Source: Candidatus Sumerlaeota bacterium (GTDB lineage Bacteria; Sumerlaeota; Sumerlaeia; SLMS01). Taken from it: a stretch of DNA of 41,746 bases. Below, in pieces: positions 21,877 through 30,269 of this stretch. The stretch lies in the NCBI GenBank assembly GCA_007132505.1, contig SLOM01000069.1, positions 1 to 41,746 of the forward strand. The letters are read 5' to 3'. A program made the position numbers and the translations under genes. The notes below the pieces were generated by a model. The model saw nothing but the letters and a program-made list of their open reading frames with translations, ran no database searches and was not told the DNA's origin. The first letter of the stretch is position 1; each line of letters starts with the position of its first letter.

Positions 21877-23739
21877 ATGCATTTGCTACCGGAACCGAAA
21901 CGAATCACCACCCGAGAAGGGTCCTTCCCCCTGACCGGGGAGACCAGAATATTTCTGCCTCCGAAGCTTGAACGACCGGAGTGGCTGGCGGTGGAAAAGC
22001 TGCGGCGCGAATGCCGCGCCGTCACCGGGGCCGTGCCAACCCTCGACCGGCTGGGGCAACGCGAGGGCTGGGACCCTCCGGCCGTCTATCTGGCCATCGA
22101 GGAGAAGGCTGGCGCGGATGAATGCGACCGCCAAGGCTATGACGTTGACATACGGCCGGGCGCCGTCCGCCTGAACGGCTACTCCGCCGAAGGACTGCTC
22201 AACGGCATCCGCACGCTCTGCCAGATCGTGCGCTCCTCCGGCGCGGAGCTGCCCTGCTGCACAATCGAAGATCAGCCGGACTTCGCCGTGCGCGGATTTT
22301 ACCATGACGTCTCACGGGGCAAGGTCCCGCACCTTGAAACGCTGCTCTGGCTTGTGGATTATCTGGCGGAGTGGAAGATCAACCAGTTCCAGCTCTACAT
22401 CGAACACCCCTTCATGTTCCGCTTCGATCCGGAAATCGCCCAGAACCCCGACGGGCTGACACCGGACGAGATGCTGGCGATCCAGGAGCACTGCCGGGAC
22501 CACCGGATTGACTTCGTCCCAAGCCTCCAATCCTTCGGTCACATGGCCGGCGTGCTCAGCCTGCCCCAATACAAGCACCTGGCCGACGTGGAGCTGGAGA
22601 AGCCCTGGAAGGACCTGACATGGCGCGAGCGCATGGTTGGCGCCACCATTGATATGAACAACCCAGAGGCACTCGAGCTCCTCGAAAGGATGCACGACCA
22701 CTTCCTCCCCCTTTTCGACTCGCACCTTGCCAACGTCTGCGCAGACGAGACCTACGCGCTCGGCAAGGGGAAGAACAAGGAGCTGGCGGAAAAGGAAGGC
22801 ACCGGGCGCCTCTACCTTCGCCATATCGGTTATCTGAACGACCTTGTCGGCAAGTACGGCAAGCGCATGATGTTCTGGGGTGACATCATCAAGAAATACC
22901 CGGACCTCATCCCCGAAATTCCACGGGAAGCCATCCTCATGAACTGGGGATATACGCGCGACACGGACTGCGAGAGCACGAAGCTCTTCGTGGATACCGG
23001 CCTCGATGTTTATGTCTGCCCCGGGACGAACGGATGGAACCAGCTCCTGAACGGCTTCAACACGGCGGAGATGAATATCCTCGACTACGCCGCCGCCGGG
23101 AAGAAGTACGGCGCGGTGGGCCTGCTCAACACCGACTGGGGCGACTGCGGGCACTACAACCTGCTGGGGGGCTCGCTGCACGGCATCGCCCTTGGCGGCG
23201 CCGCCGCATGGAAGGCAGATGGCCCGGCGGGCGATGCCTTCGACAGCGCCTGGGAATGGCACATGTTCCGCACGGAGGGGGACATGATGACAGCGCTCCG
23301 CAAGGCATGCCACCTGGCGGACTTCCATCCCACGTGGACGGGATTCTATCTGCCAATCACCGATCAGCAGGTGACGGAGAAGGTCTCGGAGAAGGAGGCG
23401 CTCGAGACCATCGCGTCCTCGCGCAAGGCCGTGGAAGTCATCGAGGGCATGATCAAGGCCGGCCGCGGACCCCGTTGGATACTGGAGGAGCTGCTGCACT
23501 CCTGCCGAATGATGGAGCTGCTCGGCGAGCGGGTCCAACTCGTCCGCGGGCTGGCGGCAGCCGGTGGCCGCTCGGACGAGGAACTCGGCAGGGAGTTGCG
23601 GGCCTTCGCGGACAAGCTGGAGGAGCTGCATTCCGCCTACGAGGAACTCTGGCGCGCCCGCAACAAGGAGTCCGAGCTGGGCGACATCCGGGACACCGTC
23701 CAGCGCGTGGCTACGGAGGCACGCGAGGCGGCCGGATAG
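21877..23739 (+). CDS. Glycoside hydrolase family 20-like (beta-N-acetylhexosaminidase-like)
   Basis: N-terminal GH20b-like region (GYDVDIRPGAVRLNGYSAEGLLNGIRTLCQI), then FAVRGFYHDVSRGKVPHLETL, NQFQLYIEH, LANVCADET, MMFWGDII. Confidence 0.82.
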   Translation: MHLLPEPKRITTREGSFPLTGETRIFLPPKLERPEWLAVEKLRRECRAVTGAVPTLDRLGQREGWDPPAVYLAIEEKAGADECDRQGYDVDIRPGAVRLNGYSAEGLLNGIRTLCQIVRSSGAELPCCTIEDQPDFAVRGFYHDVSRGKVPHLETLLWLVDYLAEWKINQFQLYIEHPFMFRFDPEIAQNPDGLTPDEMLAIQEHCRDHRIDFVPSLQSFGHMAGVLSLPQYKHLADVELEKPWKDLTWRERMVGATIDMNNPEALELLERMHDHFLPLFDSHLANVCADETYALGKGKNKELAEKEGTGRLYLRHIGYLNDLVGKYGKRMMFWGDIIKKYPDLIPEIPREAILMNWGYTRDTDCESTKLFVDTGLDVYVCPGTNGWNQLLNGFNTAEMNILDYAAAGKKYGAVGLLNTDWGDCGHYNLLGGSLHGIALGGAAAWKADGPAGDAFDSAWEWHMFRTEGDMMTALRKACHLADFHPTWTGFYLPITDQQVTEKVSEKEALETIASSRKAVEVIEGMIKAGRGPRWILEELLHSCRMMELLGERVQLVRGLAAAGGRSDEELGRELRAFADKLEELHSAYEELWRARNKESELGDIRDTVQRVATEAREAAG

Positions 23740-23762
23740 CACCACACAGGAACACGCACCCC

Positions 23763-23812
23763 GGACGGGCGGTGGCAGCAAGGCCCGGAGGCCTGAAAGA
23801 CCCCGCCCGTCC
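23763..23812. terminator. Long GC-rich hairpin between GH20 and DUF58 genes (terminator-like, no U-tract)
   Basis: GGACGGGCGG ... CCGCCCGTCC 10-bp stem enclosing GGCC-CGGA-GGCC. Confidence 0.45.
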
Positions 23813-23859
23813 CATCCGTCTATACGGCACACCCAGCCACCCGGGAGGCACCCCCGGCC

Positions 23860-25149
23860 ATGGGCGAGCAACCACCCTTCCACCTGCTGAAGCCGCGAAA
23901 CACCCTGGCCTTCGCGGGGGCAGCCAGCCTTGTCATGGGCCTGCTGCTGGGAAATGGAGTTTTGCTGACGATGGCGACGCTTGCCCTTGGCGCGCTGGCA
24001 ATGGGTGCGTGGCAGTCCTACGGGCTGCTCGGCGGTGTGACGGTGCGGCGCCTGCACCCGCCACGGGCTTTCCAGGGCCACTCCGTCGGCGTGGCGCTGA
24101 GGCTCGAAAACACCGACCGCCGGGCGCCGGAACTGGTGCTGGTGGAGGATCGTTTCCCGCCCTCCGCTGCCTATCGCATCAGCCGGCTGCTGGACACGCC
24201 GCTCCGGCGCGGGCGTGTCTCCGAGGTGAGCTTCATCGGCGCCTGCGACCACCGGCGCGGACCCTACGTGTTGGGGCCGGCTCGCGTCGAGGCGCAGGAC
24301 TCGCTCGGGCTGTTCACGCGCGAAGTCACCGTGGAGGAGTTCACCAGCCTGCTTGTCTATCCGCAGGCAGTGACGCTCGGCGCGCACGAGGTCCTGGGCG
24401 AGGGGACCCTTGCCCATGTCGGGCTCGAGACGACCCAACGGGCGGGAGTCAGCGAGGAATTCGCCGGGCTGCGCGAGTACCAACGCGGCGATTCGCCCCG
24501 GCTGATAGACTGGAAGTCCACCGCCCGCCACCGCCAGTTGATGATCAAGGAGTTTCAGGAGGAGCGCACCACGCTGGTGACGCTCCTGCTGGACAATGGG
24601 CGCCAGGGCCTTGTCGGCGTGGGGGACCAGACGTCGGTGGAGTACGCCATTCGCGCCGCCGCCACGATCGCCCGCCACGCAACCGGGCTCGGACACTTCC
24701 TGCAATTCTTCGCCATCGGCGACAGTGTGGAGCACGTGCCCGAGGGCAACGGCACCGCGCACCTTTTGACTATACTGGACCGGCTGGCGGTGCTCCGTCC
24801 GGCTGGGCCTTCCGCCTTCCCGGTGGTTGCCGGTGACCTGACGCCACACCTGCGTCCCGGCAGCACAGCCGTCATGATACAGGGCGCCACGACAGTGAAC
24901 ATGGAGGAGACGGAACGGCTCACCAATCATCTCCTGTCCCGTGCAATCAAGCCGGTCTTCGTGCTCGTGGACGACCGCTCCTTCATCAAACTGTTTCGCG
25001 ATCAGGAGGAGCGCCATGCCGAGGCATTGACTCTCGACGAAATCATGCGCCACCTGCAACTGATGGGCGCGCGGGTCCATGTGCTGGAGCGCGGCGGAGA
25101 CATTGGCCGGCAGTTGCGCACGGGCCTGGACATGGAGACGCCGCGATGA
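23860..25149 (+). CDS. DUF58 domain-containing protein
   Basis: LREYQRGDSPRLIDWKSTARHRQLMIKEFQEERTTLVTLLLDNG is the DUF58 signature; two N-terminal TM segments. Confidence 0.92.
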   Translation: MGEQPPFHLLKPRNTLAFAGAASLVMGLLLGNGVLLTMATLALGALAMGAWQSYGLLGGVTVRRLHPPRAFQGHSVGVALRLENTDRRAPELVLVEDRFPPSAAYRISRLLDTPLRRGRVSEVSFIGACDHRRGPYVLGPARVEAQDSLGLFTREVTVEEFTSLLVYPQAVTLGAHEVLGEGTLAHVGLETTQRAGVSEEFAGLREYQRGDSPRLIDWKSTARHRQLMIKEFQEERTTLVTLLLDNGRQGLVGVGDQTSVEYAIRAAATIARHATGLGHFLQFFAIGDSVEHVPEGNGTAHLLTILDRLAVLRPAGPSAFPVVAGDLTPHLRPGSTAVMIQGATTVNMEETERLTNHLLSRAIKPVFVLVDDRSFIKLFRDQEERHAEALTLDEIMRHLQLMGARVHVLERGGDIGRQLRTGLDMETPR

Positions 25150-26357
25150 GCGCCGCCGTGGACCCCTTCTCCCTGCCCGAGAATCAGGAGGCCGCCGCAG
25201 CCCTCGCGCGCGAGTCGGGACGCGCCCGGGCGTCCTTCCGCTGGGTGACCCTCAGCCACTTTGTGTCCGTGTTCGCCGTGACGGCCGGGGCGCTGTATTT
25301 CGCACTGGTGCTCGTGGCCGGACGGTGGGACTGGTTCGCCTGGACGGCCGGAGCGAGCCTGACCGCGCTTCTCATCGCGCAGGCGCTCCGGCCGCTCGTC
25401 GTGGACATCTATACACAGCTTCAGTACCGCGACAAGTTCCTCCTGTTCCTCGCCTGTGCGGGTGTTGTGGTGCTGCCCCCTTCGGTGGCGGGTGCGGAAC
25501 TCCTCCCCTTCTCGATGTCGGTCCTTCTGGTTTTCCTGTGCCTGATGGCGGCCGCACCTGTTTTCTTCGCCCGCATCCTTGCCGCTGCAGCCGCCCTCGT
25601 CGTGGGAAGCTGCATCGCCACGGACACCATCGAGGCATGGATGGTCTGCCTTTGGGGAGCCGCCCTGCTTGCTGCCATCCGGTTCGGCGCGATCCGCTGG
25701 CGAATCGAGACACACGGCGAGGGCCGGGGGCTCGACCTGCGCGCCATGTGGCGCCACACACCCGTGCCGGTGGCCCTCCCGCCCCTGGCAGCATGGGGAG
25801 CCTGGGAGCTGCTCTACCGCCACATCGAACCCCGTGAGTTTGCCGTCACCATAGAGGTTCGGGACGAACCGGGTCTGAGCTGGCGCGACCTCACCGCGGA
25901 ACACTATCAAGGGATGATTCTGCTCCTTGGCGCCGTGGTTGTTCTGATCCTGCTGCTGTACTGGCTTGAGAGGAAGCTCCGGCGCCGGAAGGCCGGCACG
26001 GCTTCCGAGTTCGAGGAGATGCCCACCACGGTCCGGGAGTTCGGCGAAGCGGCGGTGCAGGACATTCCGCCCGAGCTGCTCGCCGAGGAGGGCGCTCGCG
26101 GGCGCATCCTGCGTGCCTTCCGCGATTTCAGCGGGGCGCTCTCCGTGATCGGCCTCGAAAGGCAGGAGGGCGAGACCGCCGATCAATTCCTCGCCCGCAT
26201 CGAGGAGACGGGCTCCAGCATGGGTTTCCTGCATGAGGAGGCTCTGCCGCTCTTCAACGAGGCATGCTACGGCCGGAGGGAATTCACCGACGCCGAGGCG
26301 GACAGGTTCGAGCGCGCCACCATGGATGCCCTCCGGACGATCCTGCCGAGGGAGTGA
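25146..26357 (+). CDS. Membrane protein with DUF4129-like C-terminus
   Basis: Multiple TMs, then LLYWLERKLRRRKAG... and a C-terminal helical region (GETADQFLARIEE...ACYGRREFTDAEADRFERA) as in DUF4129; 4-nt overlap with DUF58 gene. Confidence 0.7.
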   Translation: MSAAVDPFSLPENQEAAAALARESGRARASFRWVTLSHFVSVFAVTAGALYFALVLVAGRWDWFAWTAGASLTALLIAQALRPLVVDIYTQLQYRDKFLLFLACAGVVVLPPSVAGAELLPFSMSVLLVFLCLMAAAPVFFARILAAAAALVVGSCIATDTIEAWMVCLWGAALLAAIRFGAIRWRIETHGEGRGLDLRAMWRHTPVPVALPPLAAWGAWELLYRHIEPREFAVTIEVRDEPGLSWRDLTAEHYQGMILLLGAVVVLILLLYWLERKLRRRKAGTASEFEEMPTTVREFGEAAVQDIPPELLAEEGARGRILRAFRDFSGALSVIGLERQEGETADQFLARIEETGSSMGFLHEEALPLFNEACYGRREFTDAEADRFERATMDALRTILPRE

Positions 26358-26485
26358 CGACGAGCCGAACCGCCACCCCATCTCCGCCTTGACCCTTTGC
26401 CGCCCCGGCCCCGGGATGGGCTTCCGCTCCGGGACACGGGCGGAAACCCAAATCCAACACGGCGAGCGTTCCATACCTCAATCCC

Positions 26486-27760
26486 ATGCTCGACATCCGC
26501 CTTTTCCGCGAAGATCCAAACCGAGTGCGCAAGGCTCTCCGCCACCGGTCCGCCGACGAGGAGGCCGTGGACGCCATCCTGGCGATTGACCGGCGCCGTC
26601 GTGAACTCGTTCAGGAGGGAGAAACCCTCAAGGCGCGCCGCAACGAAATCAGCAAGCTCATCCCCCAGCGCGCCAAGGCAAAGGAGCCCATCGAGGAGCT
26701 GAAGGAGGAATCACGCTCGCTCGGGCCGAAGATCGCCGAGTGCGACGCGCAGATCCGCGAGGTGGACGATCAACTCCGCGAGGCGCTGCTCAGCATCCCG
26801 AACATCCCCGCGGACGACGTGCCCGTGGGCGCCGACGAAAGCGCCAACCGCATCATCCGCCAGGCGGGCGAGCTGCGTCAGTTCGCCTACCAGCCGAAGG
26901 GACACTGGGAGCTGGGCGAGGCGCTCGGCATCCTTGACCTGCCGCGCGGAGCCAAGGTGGCCGGGTCGGGGTTCTATACCCTCCGCGGCGCCGGCGCACG
27001 GCTGGAGCGGGCCCTCACCGCATGGATGCTCGACGTACAGACCGGGCGGAATGGCTACACCGAGGTCTCGGTCCCCTATCTGGTCAACCGCCGCACGATG
27101 ACCGGCACGGGCCAGCTCCCCAAGTTCGAGGACGACTCCTACCGCATAGACGAAGAGGACTTCTTCCTCATCCCGACCGCGGAAGTCCCCGTCACCAACC
27201 TCCACGCTGACGAGATCATCGAGCCCGGCGGGTTGCCGATCGCCTACTGCTGCCATACACCTTGTTTCCGGCGGGAGGCAGGAAGTGCCGGGCGTGAGAA
27301 CCGGGGCATCTCCCGCATCCATCAGTTTCAGAAGGTGGAGCTGGTGCACATTGTCCGGCCGGAGGAGAGCGAGCAGGTGCACGAGGAACTGACGGCACAC
27401 GCGGCCGGACTGCTGGAAGACCTCGGGCTCCCCTACCGCGTGGTGGAGCTCTGCACCGGGGACCTCGGTTTCGCCGCCGCCAAGTGCTACGACCTGGAGG
27501 TCTATGCGCCGGGGATGGACACGTGGCTGGAGGTTTCGAGCTGCTCCAACTTCCTCGATTTCCAGGCCCGGCGGGCGAGCATCCGCTACCGGCCGGCCGC
27601 AGGCGAAAAGCCGCAGTTCGTGCACACCTTGAACGGGAGCGGGCTGGCGCTGCCGCGGCTGATGATCGCCATCATGGAAGTGTTTCAGAACAAGGACGGG
27701 AGCATCGCCCTGCCGGAGGTCCTCCATTCCCACGCCGGCATGAAGGAAATCCGCCCGTGA
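26486..27760 (+). CDS. serS: Seryl-tRNA synthetase
   Basis: MLDIRLFREDPNRVRKALRHR; class II motifs PYLVNRRTMTGTGQLPKFEDDSYRI, CFRREAGSAGRENRGISRIHQFQKVELV, NGSGLALPRLMIAIME. Confidence 0.97.
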   Translation: MLDIRLFREDPNRVRKALRHRSADEEAVDAILAIDRRRRELVQEGETLKARRNEISKLIPQRAKAKEPIEELKEESRSLGPKIAECDAQIREVDDQLREALLSIPNIPADDVPVGADESANRIIRQAGELRQFAYQPKGHWELGEALGILDLPRGAKVAGSGFYTLRGAGARLERALTAWMLDVQTGRNGYTEVSVPYLVNRRTMTGTGQLPKFEDDSYRIDEEDFFLIPTAEVPVTNLHADEIIEPGGLPIAYCCHTPCFRREAGSAGRENRGISRIHQFQKVELVHIVRPEESEQVHEELTAHAAGLLEDLGLPYRVVELCTGDLGFAAAKCYDLEVYAPGMDTWLEVSSCSNFLDFQARRASIRYRPAAGEKPQFVHTLNGSGLALPRLMIAIMEVFQNKDGSIALPEVLHSHAGMKEIRP

Positions 27761-28554
27761 ACGGTGTCGAGCCGCCGCCACCCGGCGGCCAGCGGCATGT
27801 CATCCTGTGCTGCGATTGCGAGGGCACGCGCGAGCAGCTCCGCCGCGTGCACCGCGTCCTCCTTCACGCCCAGCTACCGGCAAACTTCTTCTTCGTTGGC
27901 CAGACAGCGGAGGAAATGCCGGACCTTGTGCGGGAGATCTCCCGCCACCACCAGTGCGAGTCCCACACCTACTCGCACCCGAATCTGCGGCGCCTTTCCT
28001 ACACCCGGCAGCGCGATGAAATCATCCGTGGCAGGCAAGCCGTCGAGGATTGCATCGGCCGGCCCACACGCGGGTTCCGCGCCCCCATGCACTGCATGAA
28101 CCGCGACACGGTCCGGATCCTCAATGAGGAGGGCTTCGTCTTCGACGCCAGCCGCCTCTATTTTCGCTACAACATGGGAAACTTGCAGGAGATTGATCCC
28201 ACCTGGTTCCGCGAGTGGATGCCACTCTACGAATGGATCGGCCTCAAGCCGCGAACGGCCTTCCGCCTTTTCCGCCTGCTGACACGGCTGCGCCGCACCT
28301 GCGTGCTCCCCGTGCACCCGCAATACTCAGGCAAGACGCCGGAGCTGGCCCGGGCGCTCCTCTGGTTCCTGCGCGATGCACAACGCCGGGGCGTGCGATT
28401 CTGGTATATAGACGACTGGCTGAAGGCGGTGCGGGGAGTGCCGCTGCCGGAGAGCGGGCCCGAGGAGCCGTTCCTCAGCAAGGGCGGGGCGGTCTTCAGG
28501 GAAGACGTTGATCCACTCCCCACGAGCGCAGCCGCCCGGACGGCGTCACCGTAG
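27757..28554 (+). CDS. Polysaccharide deacetylase (NodB-like) family protein
   Basis: FFFVGQTAEEMPDLVREI, CESHTYSHPNLRRLS, RGFRAPMHCMN; GTG start overlaps serS stop (GTGA). Confidence 0.85.
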   Translation: MNGVEPPPPGGQRHVILCCDCEGTREQLRRVHRVLLHAQLPANFFFVGQTAEEMPDLVREISRHHQCESHTYSHPNLRRLSYTRQRDEIIRGRQAVEDCIGRPTRGFRAPMHCMNRDTVRILNEEGFVFDASRLYFRYNMGNLQEIDPTWFREWMPLYEWIGLKPRTAFRLFRLLTRLRRTCVLPVHPQYSGKTPELARALLWFLRDAQRRGVRFWYIDDWLKAVRGVPLPESGPEEPFLSKGGAVFREDVDPLPTSAAARTASP

Positions 28555-28559
28555 AGCGC

Positions 28560-30266
28560 TCAGGGCTTCTTGCTCACGCCTGAGGCATCGGCCCACTCAA
28601 CCTGAACGTCCACGGTGGTCACGGACTCTTCGTCCCACTGGGCCAGCGGTGTTCCGATGGCGACGGACTGGAGAGCGCGCTCGGTGGCAGGCTGAATCGC
28701 GTTCAGGACAGGGCGCGGGAAAAGTCCGATCCACACGGCAGCGACGGAAAGGACGGCGAGCTGGCCCCACTCGCGCGGCACGAGGTCACGGAGGCTTCCG
28801 TTCCGCGCCTCGTCCAGCTTGCCGAAGAACGTCCGCTGGTACATGATCAGCAGATAGACAGCGCCAAGGATGACACCCGTGGCCGCCAGCGCCGCGATGA
28901 ACCACGTATACTCCACCATGCCCATGGCGGCGGCGAACCCTGCCGGGTTTTCGTGCGCTTGGATCATGATGGGCACGTTCGACATGGAACCAAGCAACAC
29001 ATTGAATTCACCGATGAAGCCGTTCAGGCCGGGCAGGCCGGCGCTGCTCAGCACCATGACCATGGTCAGCGCCGCGAAGATGGGCAGGTTCCGGCTGAGG
29101 CCGCCGAAGTTGGACATCTCCCGCGTGTGCGTGCGCTCGTAGAGCATTCCAACGGCGAGGAACAGGCCGCTCGTCGAAATGCCGTGGTTGATCATGGTGA
29201 GGATGGCACCGCTCATCGCCTGCGCATTGAAGCTGAAGATGCCCAGCACGACGAAGCCCATGTGCGAAACGGACGAGTAGGCGACAAGGCGCTTCACATC
29301 CGTCTGCACGATTGCGGTCATGGCGCCATAGATTATCGCAATGATCGCCAGCCACGTACAGACAGGCGCGAGCGCAAACGCTACATCGGGGAAGAGCGGC
29401 AGGCAGAAGCGGATGATGCCGTAGCCACCGGTCTTGAGCAGCACACCCGCCAGAATGACCGAGCCGGCAGTCGGTGCCTCCGTGTGCGCATCCGGCAGCC
29501 AAGTATGCAGAGGGAAGAGCGGAATCTTCACCGCGAACGCAACGAAGAGGGCCAGGAACGGCCAGATCGCCCCACGGAAACTACCAAGCGGCCCCGCCTC
29601 GCCCTGCGTGTGCGCCATCACCTCGAACGAGTAGGTCTTCACCTGCTGGAAGACACCGTTCTCGTAGTACCCGTTCGTGTAATACATCCAGATGAGGGCA
29701 ACCAACATGAGAACCGAGCCCGCCAGCGTATAGAGCACGAACTTCATCGTGGCGAAGATGCGGTTCTTCGACCCCCAAATGCCGATCAGGAAGTACAGCG
29801 GGATCAGCATCAGTTCCCAGAAGATGTAGAACAGGAACATGTCAATGGCGAGGAACGTCCCCATGATGCCCGTCTGGAGCACAAGTAGGAAGAAGTAGAA
29901 CTCCTTCTCCCGCTTCTTGATGCTGCTCCATGAGCACAGCACCGCGAAGACGCCGATCGCCGCCGTCAGTAGGATCATGAGCATGGACAGATGGTCCACG
30001 CCCACGGTCCATGAAATCCGGAAGGGCTCAATCCAGGGCACGTACTCCCGCATCTGGAAATGCGAGGGAACGGTGTGCTCGAAGGCGGCGACTTCGCGCT
30101 GGTAATCGCCCGACCAGTCGAAGCGGCCCGCCGCGAAAATCACCAGCGCCAGGTCCAGCAGCACAATCGCCAGCGCGCCGTACTTCACAAGCCGCTGCGG
30201 AAGCAGGAGGCACGCAACGAGCCCCAGGACCGCGGGAATGGCGATGATCAGTGTCAGAAGCGGCAT
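28560..30266 (-). CDS. nuoM: NADH-quinone oxidoreductase subunit M
   Basis: PLHTWLPDAHTEAPTAGSVILAGVLLKTGGYGIIRF, KRLVAYSSVSHMGFVVLGI. Confidence 0.95.
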   Translation of the reverse strand: MPLLTLIIAIPAVLGLVACLLLPQRLVKYGALAIVLLDLALVIFAAGRFDWSGDYQREVAAFEHTVPSHFQMREYVPWIEPFRISWTVGVDHLSMLMILLTAAIGVFAVLCSWSSIKKREKEFYFFLLVLQTGIMGTFLAIDMFLFYIFWELMLIPLYFLIGIWGSKNRIFATMKFVLYTLAGSVLMLVALIWMYYTNGYYENGVFQQVKTYSFEVMAHTQGEAGPLGSFRGAIWPFLALFVAFAVKIPLFPLHTWLPDAHTEAPTAGSVILAGVLLKTGGYGIIRFCLPLFPDVAFALAPVCTWLAIIAIIYGAMTAIVQTDVKRLVAYSSVSHMGFVVLGIFSFNAQAMSGAILTMINHGISTSGLFLAVGMLYERTHTREMSNFGGLSRNLPIFAALTMVMVLSSAGLPGLNGFIGEFNVLLGSMSNVPIMIQAHENPAGFAAAMGMVEYTWFIAALAATGVILGAVYLLIMYQRTFFGKLDEARNGSLRDLVPREWGQLAVLSVAAVWIGLFPRPVLNAIQPATERALQSVAIGTPLAQWDEESVTTVDVQVEWADASGVSKKP

Positions 30267-30269
30267 CGG

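Noticed and set aside
22312-25080. 922-aa ORF on the minus strand
   Set aside because: Antisense to GH20 and DUF58 genes whose protein motifs are clear; long antisense frames are expected from high third-position GC.
26711-27781. 356-aa minus-strand ORF
   Set aside because: Antisense to serS.
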